This document shows positions 43,535-51,949 of a stretch of DNA of 57,985 bases, in pieces. Where the stretch lies: positions 1 to 57,985 of the forward strand of contig JAVVPN010000010.1 of NCBI GenBank assembly GCA_036655755.1, given 5' to 3'. This stretch comes from JAUNSR01 sp036655755 (lineage in GTDB: Bacteria; Bacteroidota; Bacteroidia; Bacteroidales; JAUNSR01). How positions within the stretch are numbered: position 1 is the stretch's first letter; the number at the start of each line of letters is the position of its first letter. A model generated the notes under the pieces. The model saw only the letters and a program-made list of their open reading frames with translations. It made no database searches and was not told the DNA's origin. The position numbers and the translations under genes were made by a program.

Positions 43535-44131
43535 ATGAATAAAATCAATTACGTTAAAAGTGCTTGTGCTGCTTTTTTAATCTTATTTGCTACGGCTCAA
43601 TGTACCCCGAAACAGGGTGAAACTGCTACAGTTGCTCCGGCTACCTCAGAAAACACACTATCAACTTTACCAATCGCTTACATCAACATCGATTCTTTGC
43701 TGGTAAATTATAACTATGCGAAAGATTTGAACGAGGCGCTTCTCAGAAAGCAAGAAAACTCACGAGTAAGCATCAACCAGAAAGGTAAAGCCCTTGAGCG
43801 TGAAGTTGCCGATTTCCAGAATAAGATTAAAAACAATGCATTCCTTTCTGAACAGCGTGCTCAGCAGGAAGCTAACCGTCTGCAAAAACAAGAAGCAGAA
43901 TTGCAGGAACTTAGCCAGCGCATGTCTAACGAATTGATGATGGAACAGCAGAAAATGAACGCTCAGCTGAACGATTCTATCCACAAATTCCTGAAAGAAT
44001 ACAATGCTGTAAAAAAATATGAATTTATTTTCAGCAACACCATGGGTGATAATATCTTGATCGCAAATCCGAAGTACGACATTACAAATGATGTACTGAC
44101 CGAACTTAACAAACGTTACCAAGCGAAATAA
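43535..44131 (+). CDS. OmpH/Skp-family periplasmic chaperone-like lipoprotein
   Basis: The 198-residue protein has a signal with lipobox ATAQC near residue 23, an IAYINIDSLLVNYNYAKDL start of the mature fold, a long charged coiled coil (about 75-150), and a final YDITNDVLTELNKRY, all typical of OmpH/Skp. Skp trimers hold unfolded outer-membrane proteins in the periplasm; here lipid anchoring would keep it at a membrane. It follows the 70-residue membrane protein gene by 19 bases and is ended by a strong terminator. Confidence 0.85.
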   Translation: MNKINYVKSACAAFLILFATAQCTPKQGETATVAPATSENTLSTLPIAYINIDSLLVNYNYAKDLNEALLRKQENSRVSINQKGKALEREVADFQNKIKNNAFLSEQRAQQEANRLQKQEAELQELSQRMSNELMMEQQKMNAQLNDSIHKFLKEYNAVKKYEFIFSNTMGDNILIANPKYDITNDVLTELNKRYQAK

Positions 44132-44151
44132 GCAAGATGTAAAATATCTGT

Positions 44152-44195
44152 ACAGAGGCGAAATGACACTAATATCATTTCGCCTCTGTCGTTTT
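44152..44195 (+). terminator. Terminator after the OmpH/Skp gene
   Basis: A perfect 15-bp stem (44152-44166 with 44175-44189) is followed by CGTTTTT. Confidence 0.85.
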
Positions 44196-44244
44196 TAGTG
44201 AACTCATTAATACATTTATGTTTTATATAAATAAGAAGTAATAA

Positions 44245-45654
44245 ATGCATATGATAACATCTCTTGAAGTGTTGGTTTCCAACATCAATGATTTTATATG
44301 GACCTATATCATGATTGCTCTCTTATTGGGGACGGCAATCTGGTTTTCCATACGTACACGATTTGTACAGTTTCGTAAAGTGGGAGAGATGTTTCGTCTG
44401 TTGGGTGAAGGAGCATCAAAAGGAATCGAAAAGAAAGAGGTATCTTCTTTTCAGGCGTTTTGTATTTCGCTGGCCTCTCGCGTCGGTACGGGCAATCTGG
44501 CCGGAGTAGCATCGGCGATTGCCATCGGTGGGCCCGGTGCGGTTTTTTGGATGTGGGTGATCGCCTTGCTCGGCTCGGTATCCGCCTTCGTCGAATCAAC
44601 GCTCGCCCAGATGTTTAAGGTGAGGGGCAAAGATTCATTTGTAGGAGGGCCCGCATATTACATAAAGAAAGGGCTTGGGCAAGAGTGGATGGCCATCCTT
44701 TTTGCCGTTTGTATTACCATTACCTTCGGGTTGGTGTTTAATTCGGTTCAATCGAATACCATCGCGCTCGCATTCCATGAATCATTCGGGTTCGAGCCGT
44801 TTATCATCGGAGCCGTGCTTACGGTCTTTACCTTGCTCATTATCTTCGGTGGAGTACACCGTATTGCTGTAGTGTCGGGTATAATTGTTCCGCTGATGGC
44901 GGTAGCGTATATCATTCTCGCGCTGGGCATCGTATTACTCAATGTAGTGCGCCTGCCCGAAGTGATCGAGTTGATTGTCGGCAATGCGTTTGGATGGCAT
45001 CAGTTTGTTGGCGGAGGTGTCGGAGTAGCGCTAATGCAAGGTATTCGCCGCGGTCTGTTTTCGAACGAGGCCGGTTTGGGGTCAGCCCCGAATGCTGCGG
45101 CTACGGCAAACGTTTCTCACCCCGTAAAGCAGGGTTTTATTCAGGCATTGGGTGTATTTACCGATACGCTGATTATTTGTAGCTGTACGGCCTTCATTAT
45201 CTTGTTCGCCGATCCCGAAAGCGTAGCGGGGCTCAACGGTATCAAGCTCACCCAGGCCGCCCTTTCAAGTGAAATAGGCCCGATGGGGAGTACATTCGTT
45301 TCGATTGCCATTCTGTTTTTCGCTTTTACCTCTATTTTGGGCAATTATTATTACGGCGAGGCCAATATCCTGTTCTTCACCAAAAAGAAATGGGTGATGA
45401 CCGGATATCGTCTTTGGGTAGGATTGATGGTGATGGTGGGTTCATTGCTGAGCTTACAGATGGTATGGAATCTGGCTGATATTTTTATGGCCGTGATGGG
45501 TATGATTAACCTGGTAGCTATCCTATTGCTCGGAAAATACGCATTGATGGCATTGAAAGATTATACTGCGCAAAAAAAAGCCGGAATCAAGAGCCCTGTA
45601 TTCAAGGCTTCCTCGATTCCGGAAATAGCTGATAAGATGAGTTGTTGGAAATAA
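44245..45654 (+). CDS. Sodium:alanine/glycine symporter (AGCS family)
   Basis: The 469-residue protein has about 10-11 membrane helices and the AGCS signature ASRVGTGNLAGVASAIAIGG. It also has GGPAYYIKKGLG and RRGLFSNEAGLGSAPNAAA, the second conserved loop. Members carry alanine or glycine with Na+. A second in-frame ATG at 44251 is an equally good start, changing only two residues. It is a single gene that converges on the DUF4831 gene with three bases between the stops. Confidence 0.92.
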   Translation: MHMITSLEVLVSNINDFIWTYIMIALLLGTAIWFSIRTRFVQFRKVGEMFRLLGEGASKGIEKKEVSSFQAFCISLASRVGTGNLAGVASAIAIGGPGAVFWMWVIALLGSVSAFVESTLAQMFKVRGKDSFVGGPAYYIKKGLGQEWMAILFAVCITITFGLVFNSVQSNTIALAFHESFGFEPFIIGAVLTVFTLLIIFGGVHRIAVVSGIIVPLMAVAYIILALGIVLLNVVRLPEVIELIVGNAFGWHQFVGGGVGVALMQGIRRGLFSNEAGLGSAPNAAATANVSHPVKQGFIQALGVFTDTLIICSCTAFIILFADPESVAGLNGIKLTQAALSSEIGPMGSTFVSIAILFFAFTSILGNYYYGEANILFFTKKKWVMTGYRLWVGLMVMVGSLLSLQMVWNLADIFMAVMGMINLVAILLLGKYALMALKDYTAQKKAGIKSPVFKASSIPEIADKMSCWK

Positions 45655-45657
45655 CAA

Positions 45658-46710
45658 CTACTGAATAACCTCAAGAATAGCTCCTGTCTCCGGTACGAAT
45701 ACCGCTTTGGCAGGGGCTTTTTTATCATCAAACATATCTGTCGGGAATTGAATGATGTCGCCATATTGCGCCACTGCAAATTCCATGCTCTTCAATGTCT
45801 TGTTATCGGCCGATAACGTCAGTTCCACTTTGCCCGGTAGTACATAAGCAACCCCTTTCTCTTTCTTTTTCTTCTGATTTTCAGCATCCGGGCGCAAATC
45901 TTCAAGCACTTTTACCGAGATGTAAATCGGCGCGCCTGCAAGATTGTCATTGTTTACCACTCCCAGGTATTTTGAAAAGCGAAACAATATCTCTTTTCCG
46001 GTTTTCTCCGCCGGATTTATGCGAATCACCTTTTTAATATTCTCTTTGCGAGTTGTTCCCAGAAACATAGCCGTCAGTGCAGCTTCCTGATCATCGAGTT
46101 GCTTCATGATCAGCTTAAACGATTCGCCGTCGGCCGGTAGTTGGTCAACATCTCCCGTTACCAGATTGAGTCGGCTTTCGCGCAAACGGTAAATCTGCTT
46201 CGCTGCCATTTCAGCCATCTTAGCGGTTGATCCTGCCGTAAGTTGCTCTTCGGTCAATACCGAGTAAGTGGGCGTGGTACCCGCTTGGGAGGCAGTTGTT
46301 GTTTTAGGCGTTACGGCATTGTTGCTCATGGCCGGTTCGCGGTTAATCGAAAGCAGCGTACCCTCTTGCGAAAGATACATGCTTGGCGGATTGCCGCTTT
46401 TGAACTTTACCAGATACGATTCATCCGGATTAGCTACACCTACCGGACGGATGTTGAGATTGTTCATTTCCCAATACTCCATATCTTCGGTAATGATCTC
46501 CTGAACGCCCAGGTATTTCTCCGCATATTGATAATAAGGGCCTGCCTTTACGGTGATTTTGGTAACATCTACTTCAATATCCGCCATCGTAGTGGGCAAT
46601 GAATATGCCAATCCAAAGTCATTATGTTTGCCGGCTGTAATTTTGGTCGTTTCCTGAGCGAAGGCACATATTCCTGCCAGCGAAACCAAAGACAAAATCC
46701 ATTTTCTCAT
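45658..46710 (-). CDS. DUF4831 family exported protein
   Basis: The 350-residue protein has a signal peptide (MRKWILSLVSLAGICAFA). The mature part matches the Bacteroidetes DUF4831 pattern: GLAYSLPTTMADIEVDVTK, KYLGVQEIITED, then QIYRLRESRLNLVTGDVDQLP in the middle. Function is unknown. It is the likely partner in transcription of no obvious gene: nnr upstream ends 97 bases further up on the same strand. Confidence 0.8.
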   Translation of the reverse strand: MRKWILSLVSLAGICAFAQETTKITAGKHNDFGLAYSLPTTMADIEVDVTKITVKAGPYYQYAEKYLGVQEIITEDMEYWEMNNLNIRPVGVANPDESYLVKFKSGNPPSMYLSQEGTLLSINREPAMSNNAVTPKTTTASQAGTTPTYSVLTEEQLTAGSTAKMAEMAAKQIYRLRESRLNLVTGDVDQLPADGESFKLIMKQLDDQEAALTAMFLGTTRKENIKKVIRINPAEKTGKEILFRFSKYLGVVNNDNLAGAPIYISVKVLEDLRPDAENQKKKKEKGVAYVLPGKVELTLSADNKTLKSMEFAVAQYGDIIQFPTDMFDDKKAPAKAVFVPETGAILEVIQ

Positions 46711-46807
46711 TTCTGTATAATCTAGTTATTTCGTTGCTAACTTACTAAGATAAAGTTACAACTTAAATGGGTATTCGCAAAAAGGTGTGAATTTTTTTAT
46801 TTTACAT

Positions 46808-48322
46808 TTAAGATAGTCGCAGCTGTCTGAAGGCATGTCCCAGATTCTGTACGATATCTCCCGCCAGCAACGATTCTTCCGAACTTACCGTAAGCGCAAT
46901 ATCGGCAGCCATCCCGTGCAGGTATACTCCCAGTATCGCCGCTTGTTCCGGGCGATAGTTCTGAGCCAACAGCGCAAGCAGAATGCCTGTCAGTACATCA
47001 CCACAGCCGCCCGTTGCCATTCCCGGATTTCCCGATGTATTGAAATACACATGTCCCGAAGGCATGCAGATTGCCGTATTGGCTCCTTTAATCACGATAA
47101 TCACATTGTGCTTCATCGCCGCTTCCATCCCTTTCTTCAAGCGCAGATAGCTGTTTTCGGTTTTTCCGAACAAACGTTCGAACTCTTTCGGATGAGGTGT
47201 CAGGATGCTGAGCGACGGCAATGCGTCGATCAGTTCGGGATGCTCGGCCAGAATATTCAGCCCGTCGGCATCCACCACGCACGGGCGACGCAACTCCTTA
47301 ATTAGGTGTTGAACGGCCCATACCGTATTCGAATCCATACCGATGCCCGGCCCGAAAGCGGTAGAGGTGTAATTTACCACATTGTCCACCTGCGTGATCA
47401 TCTTCGCATGCTTGTCTGCCTGGAATTTAGCTTCCGGAATCGATGTCTGTAAAATCGTATAGCCCGATTCGGGCGCATGCACTGTCAGCAACCCGATTCC
47501 GGCATGCATACATGCGCGGGCAGCCAATACCGCCGCGCCCATCATGCCGTAGCTACCGGCTATCAGTAATCCGTGACCGAAATTCCCTTTGTGGGCGAAT
47601 TTCGCCCGGCGGTTAAGCAGCGCCACCGCGTCATATCGCTCTGTCAGTTTAAAAGGGGTGTGCGTTGCCTCAAGCGCCTTTGCGCTCAGGTTGATATCGA
47701 GCACCACCACTTCGCCGGTATATTTTTCATTCTCCGGAAACATGAACGATAGCTTCGGCGCCTGAAATGTCAATGTAAGGGTAGCGCGTACGATGTTGCG
47801 GTGATTATTATTGGAATTGTCCTCTCCGAACAATCCCGACGGAATGTCGATCGATACTACTTTCGATTCAGAGCTGTTGATGTACTGAATCACCGATGCG
47901 AATCCTCCGGTAATCGGCGCATTGAGCCCCGATCCGAACAAGCCGTCGAGTACCAGTGTTTCGGATGTCAGTATCGGCGGCACAAACTCTTTTGTTACCT
48001 CAATACATTCCGCTCCCGGCGTATTTTCCAGCGCAGTCTTGTTTTTTTGGCAGTCATGAGAGAGCTTCTGTTTCGGATTAAACAGATAAGCCGCGGTTTT
48101 ATATCCGCTTTCCGCTAAGATACGTGCTACCGCAAGGGCATCACCTCCATTATTACCGGGGCCCGCAAATAATACGACCGGAGTACGGGTGGTCCAGCGT
48201 GCCATCACTTCATCAGCAACAGCTCCGGCGGCCCGTTCCATTAATTCAATCGAAGTGATCTCTTGCTCTTTGAGCGTCTGTTCGTCGATCTCTTTTATAT
48301 CTTTTGTGAAAAAAAGCTTCAT
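46808..48322 (-). CDS. nnr: Bifunctional NAD(P)H-hydrate epimerase / ADP-dependent dehydratase
   Basis: The 504-residue fusion has an N-terminal NnrE (YjeF_N) epimerase domain with GPGNNGGDAL at 54-63 and a C-terminal NnrD (carbohydrate kinase-like) domain from about 225, with LTPHPKEFERLFG and GMATGGCGDVLTGIL. Together the two activities repair hydrated NADH and NADPH formed by heat or side reactions of GAPDH. The ATG at 48322 gives the usual MKLFFTKDIKEID start. Confidence 0.94.
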   Translation of the reverse strand: MKLFFTKDIKEIDEQTLKEQEITSIELMERAAGAVADEVMARWTTRTPVVLFAGPGNNGGDALAVARILAESGYKTAAYLFNPKQKLSHDCQKNKTALENTPGAECIEVTKEFVPPILTSETLVLDGLFGSGLNAPITGGFASVIQYINSSESKVVSIDIPSGLFGEDNSNNNHRNIVRATLTLTFQAPKLSFMFPENEKYTGEVVVLDINLSAKALEATHTPFKLTERYDAVALLNRRAKFAHKGNFGHGLLIAGSYGMMGAAVLAARACMHAGIGLLTVHAPESGYTILQTSIPEAKFQADKHAKMITQVDNVVNYTSTAFGPGIGMDSNTVWAVQHLIKELRRPCVVDADGLNILAEHPELIDALPSLSILTPHPKEFERLFGKTENSYLRLKKGMEAAMKHNVIIVIKGANTAICMPSGHVYFNTSGNPGMATGGCGDVLTGILLALLAQNYRPEQAAILGVYLHGMAADIALTVSSEESLLAGDIVQNLGHAFRQLRLS

Positions 48323-48512
48323 CTTAATCTGTTTTTTGCATGATTCTGAAACAAAATTACATCAAATGCCCTATTTGTTGAAAGCAAAAGGATAAAAAGA
48401 ACATATGTTTATCTATTTTTGCATTCGTATGCCGAAAGAATTGAATTTATTCAAATATCTCTAATAAACTACGTATTTAAGACGAATATTTATACAAATT
48501 TTATAATCACTT

Positions 48513-49886
48513 ATGGTCGAAGTTATGAAAAAGACGCTGCGCGACTCGGCAGCGGCCCGTTGGTTGGCATTAGTCATCGTGTCGTTTACGATGATGTGCG
48601 GTTATTTCCTTACAGATGTAATGGCTCCCCTTGAAGATTTATTGATGAAAAGCGTAGCCGAAGGTGGCTTGGGCTGGACCGGTACGCAATACGGGTTCTT
48701 TACAGGCGCATACGGATGGTTTAACGTGTTTCTGTTTATGCTGTTGCTGGGAGGTATTATTCTGGATAAAATGGGAGTCCGTTTTACAGGAATGGGCGCA
48801 TGCGTAACCATGATGATCGGAGCCGTGGTGAAATACTACGCGATATCACCCTATTTCCCGCTGGGAGGCGAAATTTTCGGATACAATTCGCAGGTATTGA
48901 TTGCCGGTCTGGGATTTGCCATCTTCGGAGTGGGAGTCGAGATTGCCGGTATTACGGTATCTAAAATTATTGTGAAATGGTTTACAGGCCATGAAATTGC
49001 CCTGGCCCTTGGTATTCAGGTGGCGCTTGCCCGTATCGGAACGGCTGCTGCGTTAAGTCTGAGCTTGCCGATCGCTACTCACATGGGTCATATTTCTACT
49101 CCGATCCTGTTCGGAGCTCTGTTATTGTGTATCGGTACTCTTTCATTCATGGTATATAACGTGATGGACCGTCGTTTAGACGCTTCGCTCGAAGCAGACG
49201 GCCCTGAAGGCGACGAAGAAAGCTTCCATTTGAGCGATATCAAGCTGATCATCACCAATAAAGGTTTCTGGCTGATCGCCATTCTGTGTGTATTGTTCTA
49301 TTCGGGTGTATTCCCGTTCCTGAAGTTTGCTACAAAACTGATGATCTATAAATACAACGTAGCTCCCGATCTTGCCGGTAATATCCCTGCGTTATTGCCG
49401 TTCGGTACGATCCTGCTTACACCGCTGTTTGGTTCGCTTTACGACCGTTTGGGCAAGGGCGCCACGCTGATGATTATCGGATCGGTGATGTTGGCATCGG
49501 TTCACTTATTGTTTGCTTTGCCGATTCTTGACGAATGGTGGTTTGCAGTATTGATCATGCTTGTGTTGGGAGTTGCCTTCTCATTGGTGCCTTCTGCCAT
49601 GTGGCCTTCGGTTCCGAAAATTATTCCTCAAAACCAATTGGGTACGGCTTACTCGTTGATTTTCTATATTCAGAATATCGGATTGATGTGTGTGCCGATG
49701 TTGATCGGTTGGGTAATCGACCGCTATGCGAAGATTCCGCAGCCCGACGGTACTGCTACTTACGATTATACCATCCCGATGATTATCTTTACCATGTTTG
49801 GTGTAGCTGCGATTTTTGTAGCTGTATTATTGAAATACGTTAATAAAAAAGAGGGTTACGGTTTGGAAGAACCGAATATGAAATAA
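48513..49886 (+). CDS. Major facilitator superfamily transporter
   Basis: The 457-residue protein has 12 predicted membrane helices in two halves with a central acidic loop (EADGPEGDEESF) and MFS-type ILDKMGVRFTG and LYDRLGKGATL loops after helices 2 and 8. The substrate is not clear from sequence. The N-terminus holds two in-frame starts, 48513 and 48525 (MKKTLRDSAAARW); either is possible. A strong terminator follows, so it is a single-gene unit. Confidence 0.85.
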   Translation: MVEVMKKTLRDSAAARWLALVIVSFTMMCGYFLTDVMAPLEDLLMKSVAEGGLGWTGTQYGFFTGAYGWFNVFLFMLLLGGIILDKMGVRFTGMGACVTMMIGAVVKYYAISPYFPLGGEIFGYNSQVLIAGLGFAIFGVGVEIAGITVSKIIVKWFTGHEIALALGIQVALARIGTAAALSLSLPIATHMGHISTPILFGALLLCIGTLSFMVYNVMDRRLDASLEADGPEGDEESFHLSDIKLIITNKGFWLIAILCVLFYSGVFPFLKFATKLMIYKYNVAPDLAGNIPALLPFGTILLTPLFGSLYDRLGKGATLMIIGSVMLASVHLLFALPILDEWWFAVLIMLVLGVAFSLVPSAMWPSVPKIIPQNQLGTAYSLIFYIQNIGLMCVPMLIGWVIDRYAKIPQPDGTATYDYTIPMIIFTMFGVAAIFVAVLLKYVNKKEGYGLEEPNMK

Positions 49887-49909
49887 TCTTCTTTCATACT
49901 TTATATAGA

Positions 49910-49956
49910 GTTCGGCTCCGTGATATTTTGATATTATCACGGGGCCGAACCTGTTT
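49910..49956 (+). terminator. Terminator after the MFS gene
   Basis: GTTCGGCTCCGTGATA (49910-49925) pairs with 49935-49950 with one wobble, then CTGTTTTTT. Confidence 0.82.
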
Positions 49957-50025
49957 TTTATCATACTTTAAAAGTATAAACGTATTTTGGCTACTTATTC
50001 CTCTTTTATAATTAATATTTGTTTA

Positions 50026-50033
50026 TATTTTTG
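50026..50033 (+). promoter_or_regulatory. Bacteroidetes -7 element for the GH109 gene
   Basis: TATTTTTG matches TAnnTTTG; TTTT at 50004-50007 is 18 bases upstream. Transcription would begin near 50040, so the in-frame TTG at 49987 cannot be the start. Confidence 0.45.
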
Positions 50034-50073
50034 CACCATTCTGAAACACACACATAACAACCCTGAGAAAAAC

Positions 50074-51480
50074 ATGAAAAAAATCGTAGGAGTCTTTTCG
50101 TTGGCATTATTGATGCTGATGTCTACCGCTTGTTCTGAAATATGCAAGCAGAGTAGCAATACCATTCAACCCATCGTAGTGGAAACTCCGGCACGTCCTG
50201 CTGGCCAATCACACGTGGTTAACCTTACTACACCTAAAATGGATGTCGTTCGTGTTGGATTTATCGGATTAGGAATGCGTGGTCCGGGCGCCGTAGAGCG
50301 TTTTACACATATTCCGGGTGTCGAAATCAAAGCATTATGCGATTTACATATGGAGCGTGCCGAAAAAGCACAGGGCATCCTGAAAAGAGCTAATCTTCCG
50401 GAAGCTACATTATACGGAGGCAGCGAAGAGGCCTGGAAAGAGCTTTGCCAAAGCGACGATATCGACTTGGTATATGTTGCAACCGACTGGAAACGTCATG
50501 CACCGATGATGATTTATGCTATGGAGCAGGGTAAACACGTAGCTTGCGAAGTACCGGCGGCTATGACGCTCGAAGAGATCTGGGATGTTATCAATACAGC
50601 CGAACGTACGCAGAAACATTGTATGCAGCTTGAAAACTGTGTATACGACTTCTTTGAACTGACTACATTGAACATGGCGCAACAAGGTCTTTTCGGTGAA
50701 GTGCTTCATGCTGAAGGTGCTTATATCCACAACCTGGAAGAGTACTGGAATGACTATGAAGGCGACTGGCGCTTACAATACAATAAAGAAAACCGTGGTG
50801 ACGTATATCCTACGCATGGTATGGGGCCTGCTTGTCAGTTGCTCGATATTCACCGTGGCGATAAGATGAACTACCTGGTATCGATGGATACGAAAGCGGT
50901 AAACATTCCGAACTATATCCAGAAAGTACGTAACGAAGATTTAGGAAACTTCAAAAACGGCGATCATATGATGACCATGATCCGTACGGAAAAAGGGAAA
51001 ACAATGCAGATTCAGCACAATGTGGCTACTCCGCGCCCTTACAGCCGTATGTATCAGCTGACAGGTACCAAAGGGTTCGCTAATAAATATCCGATGGAAG
51101 GTTATTTGTTTGAAAACGGACAGCTTGACCAAACAATGGTGAAAAACCATGAAAACCTAAACTCACACCGCTTTGTGCCGGAAGACACTAAAAAAGAACT
51201 GATGGACAAATACAAACACCCGATTCACCGCGAGCTGGAAGAAACAGCTAAGAAAGTGGGTGGCCACGGTGGTATGGACTATATCATGGACTATCGTCTG
51301 ATTTATTGCCTTCGCAACGGTCTGCCATTGGATATGGACGTATACGACCTTGCTGAATGGTGCTGTCTGGCGCCGCTGACTCGTCTTTCTCTTGAAAACG
51401 GATCTGTGCCGGTTGCTATTCCTGACTTTACGCGTGGTCACTGGAATGATGTGCAAGGATATCGTCACGCATTGAATTAA
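50074..51480 (+). CDS. Glycoside hydrolase family 109 lipoprotein (Gfo/Idh/MocA fold)
   Basis: The 468-residue protein has a lipoprotein signal (lipobox MSTAC near residue 17) and a Gfo/Idh/MocA oxidoreductase fold: VGFIGLGMRGPGAV for NAD, then DWKRHAPM and GKHVACEVPAAMT. The GH109 hallmark YPTHGMGPACQLLDIHRGD follows. GH109 enzymes cleave alpha-N-acetylgalactosamine using bound NAD+; that is a family-level assignment. The longer frame from a TTG at 49987 is rejected because the ATG at 50074 begins the signal peptide. A terminator lies 40 bases after the stop. Confidence 0.9.
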   Translation: MKKIVGVFSLALLMLMSTACSEICKQSSNTIQPIVVETPARPAGQSHVVNLTTPKMDVVRVGFIGLGMRGPGAVERFTHIPGVEIKALCDLHMERAEKAQGILKRANLPEATLYGGSEEAWKELCQSDDIDLVYVATDWKRHAPMMIYAMEQGKHVACEVPAAMTLEEIWDVINTAERTQKHCMQLENCVYDFFELTTLNMAQQGLFGEVLHAEGAYIHNLEEYWNDYEGDWRLQYNKENRGDVYPTHGMGPACQLLDIHRGDKMNYLVSMDTKAVNIPNYIQKVRNEDLGNFKNGDHMMTMIRTEKGKTMQIQHNVATPRPYSRMYQLTGTKGFANKYPMEGYLFENGQLDQTMVKNHENLNSHRFVPEDTKKELMDKYKHPIHRELEETAKKVGGHGGMDYIMDYRLIYCLRNGLPLDMDVYDLAEWCCLAPLTRLSLENGSVPVAIPDFTRGHWNDVQGYRHALN

Positions 51481-51519
51481 TCGAAACGATTGCCGTTGTT
51501 TAACGGTAAGAATAGAGTC

Positions 51520-51563
51520 ATAAGGATAATACTACGTAAAACCGGTATTATCCTTATTTTTTT
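51520..51563 (+). terminator. GH109 terminator
   Basis: A perfect 13-bp stem (51520-51532 with 51545-51557) is followed by a run of Ts. Confidence 0.8.
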
Positions 51564-51614
51564 ATATTCGGATGCTGTCTCTCTATGATTTGACTGCTAT
51601 TTCATTTAGTGTTG

Positions 51615-51746
51615 GCTCGCGAGGAACCTCAATGCCGTCCGCGAAGAACCTGATGTTCGCCCGCGGGCAACCCAATGGCCGCTCCCGAACGAACATCAGG
51701 TTCTTCGCGGACAAACATCGGGTGCTCCGCGAACCACTGTCGCGTT
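51615..51746. repeat. Degenerate 22-bp tandem repeat, about six units, with a perfect 23-bp inverted repeat
   Basis: Units begin at 51615, 51637, 51659, 51681, 51703 and 51725. Each carries a CGCG-type core (C/CGCGA) at positions 4-8 and an AAC or AAACA further on. Within it, 51637-51659 is exactly complementary to 51690-51712, 23 bp with a 30-base loop. The array occupies the 469-base spacer between the GH109 gene and the first POT gene. Short frames on both strands (51572-51889 and 51583-51777) are by-products. The rest of the spacer (51769-51949) shows only AT-rich leader sequence. Confidence 0.8.
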
Positions 51747-51949
51747 TCCCGCAGGCTGTCTTTCGGAGAGTGAGCATCCGAAACTTCTGCTACAGTTACT
51801 GCTTTTTTAAGATTATGCTTTCATTCTTCTTTTTAAGTGGGCGAAAATCTAAAAAAATGACAAACTATTGCGTGGGACTTCATTATTGAATAATTTTAAA
51901 CTAACTTTAACGCAAGAAACTAAAATCAATCTTTAAATACTTAACATCT

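Noticed and set aside
49987..50073. TTG-started N-terminal extension of the GH109 protein
   Set aside because: It includes the predicted promoter -7 element and would bury the lipoprotein signal peptide that begins at 50074.
51572..51889. 105-aa plus-strand ORF and 64-aa minus-strand ORF
   Set aside because: Both are made from the repeat and inverted-repeat sequence, rich in Arg, Pro and Ser, and have no recognisable start signal.
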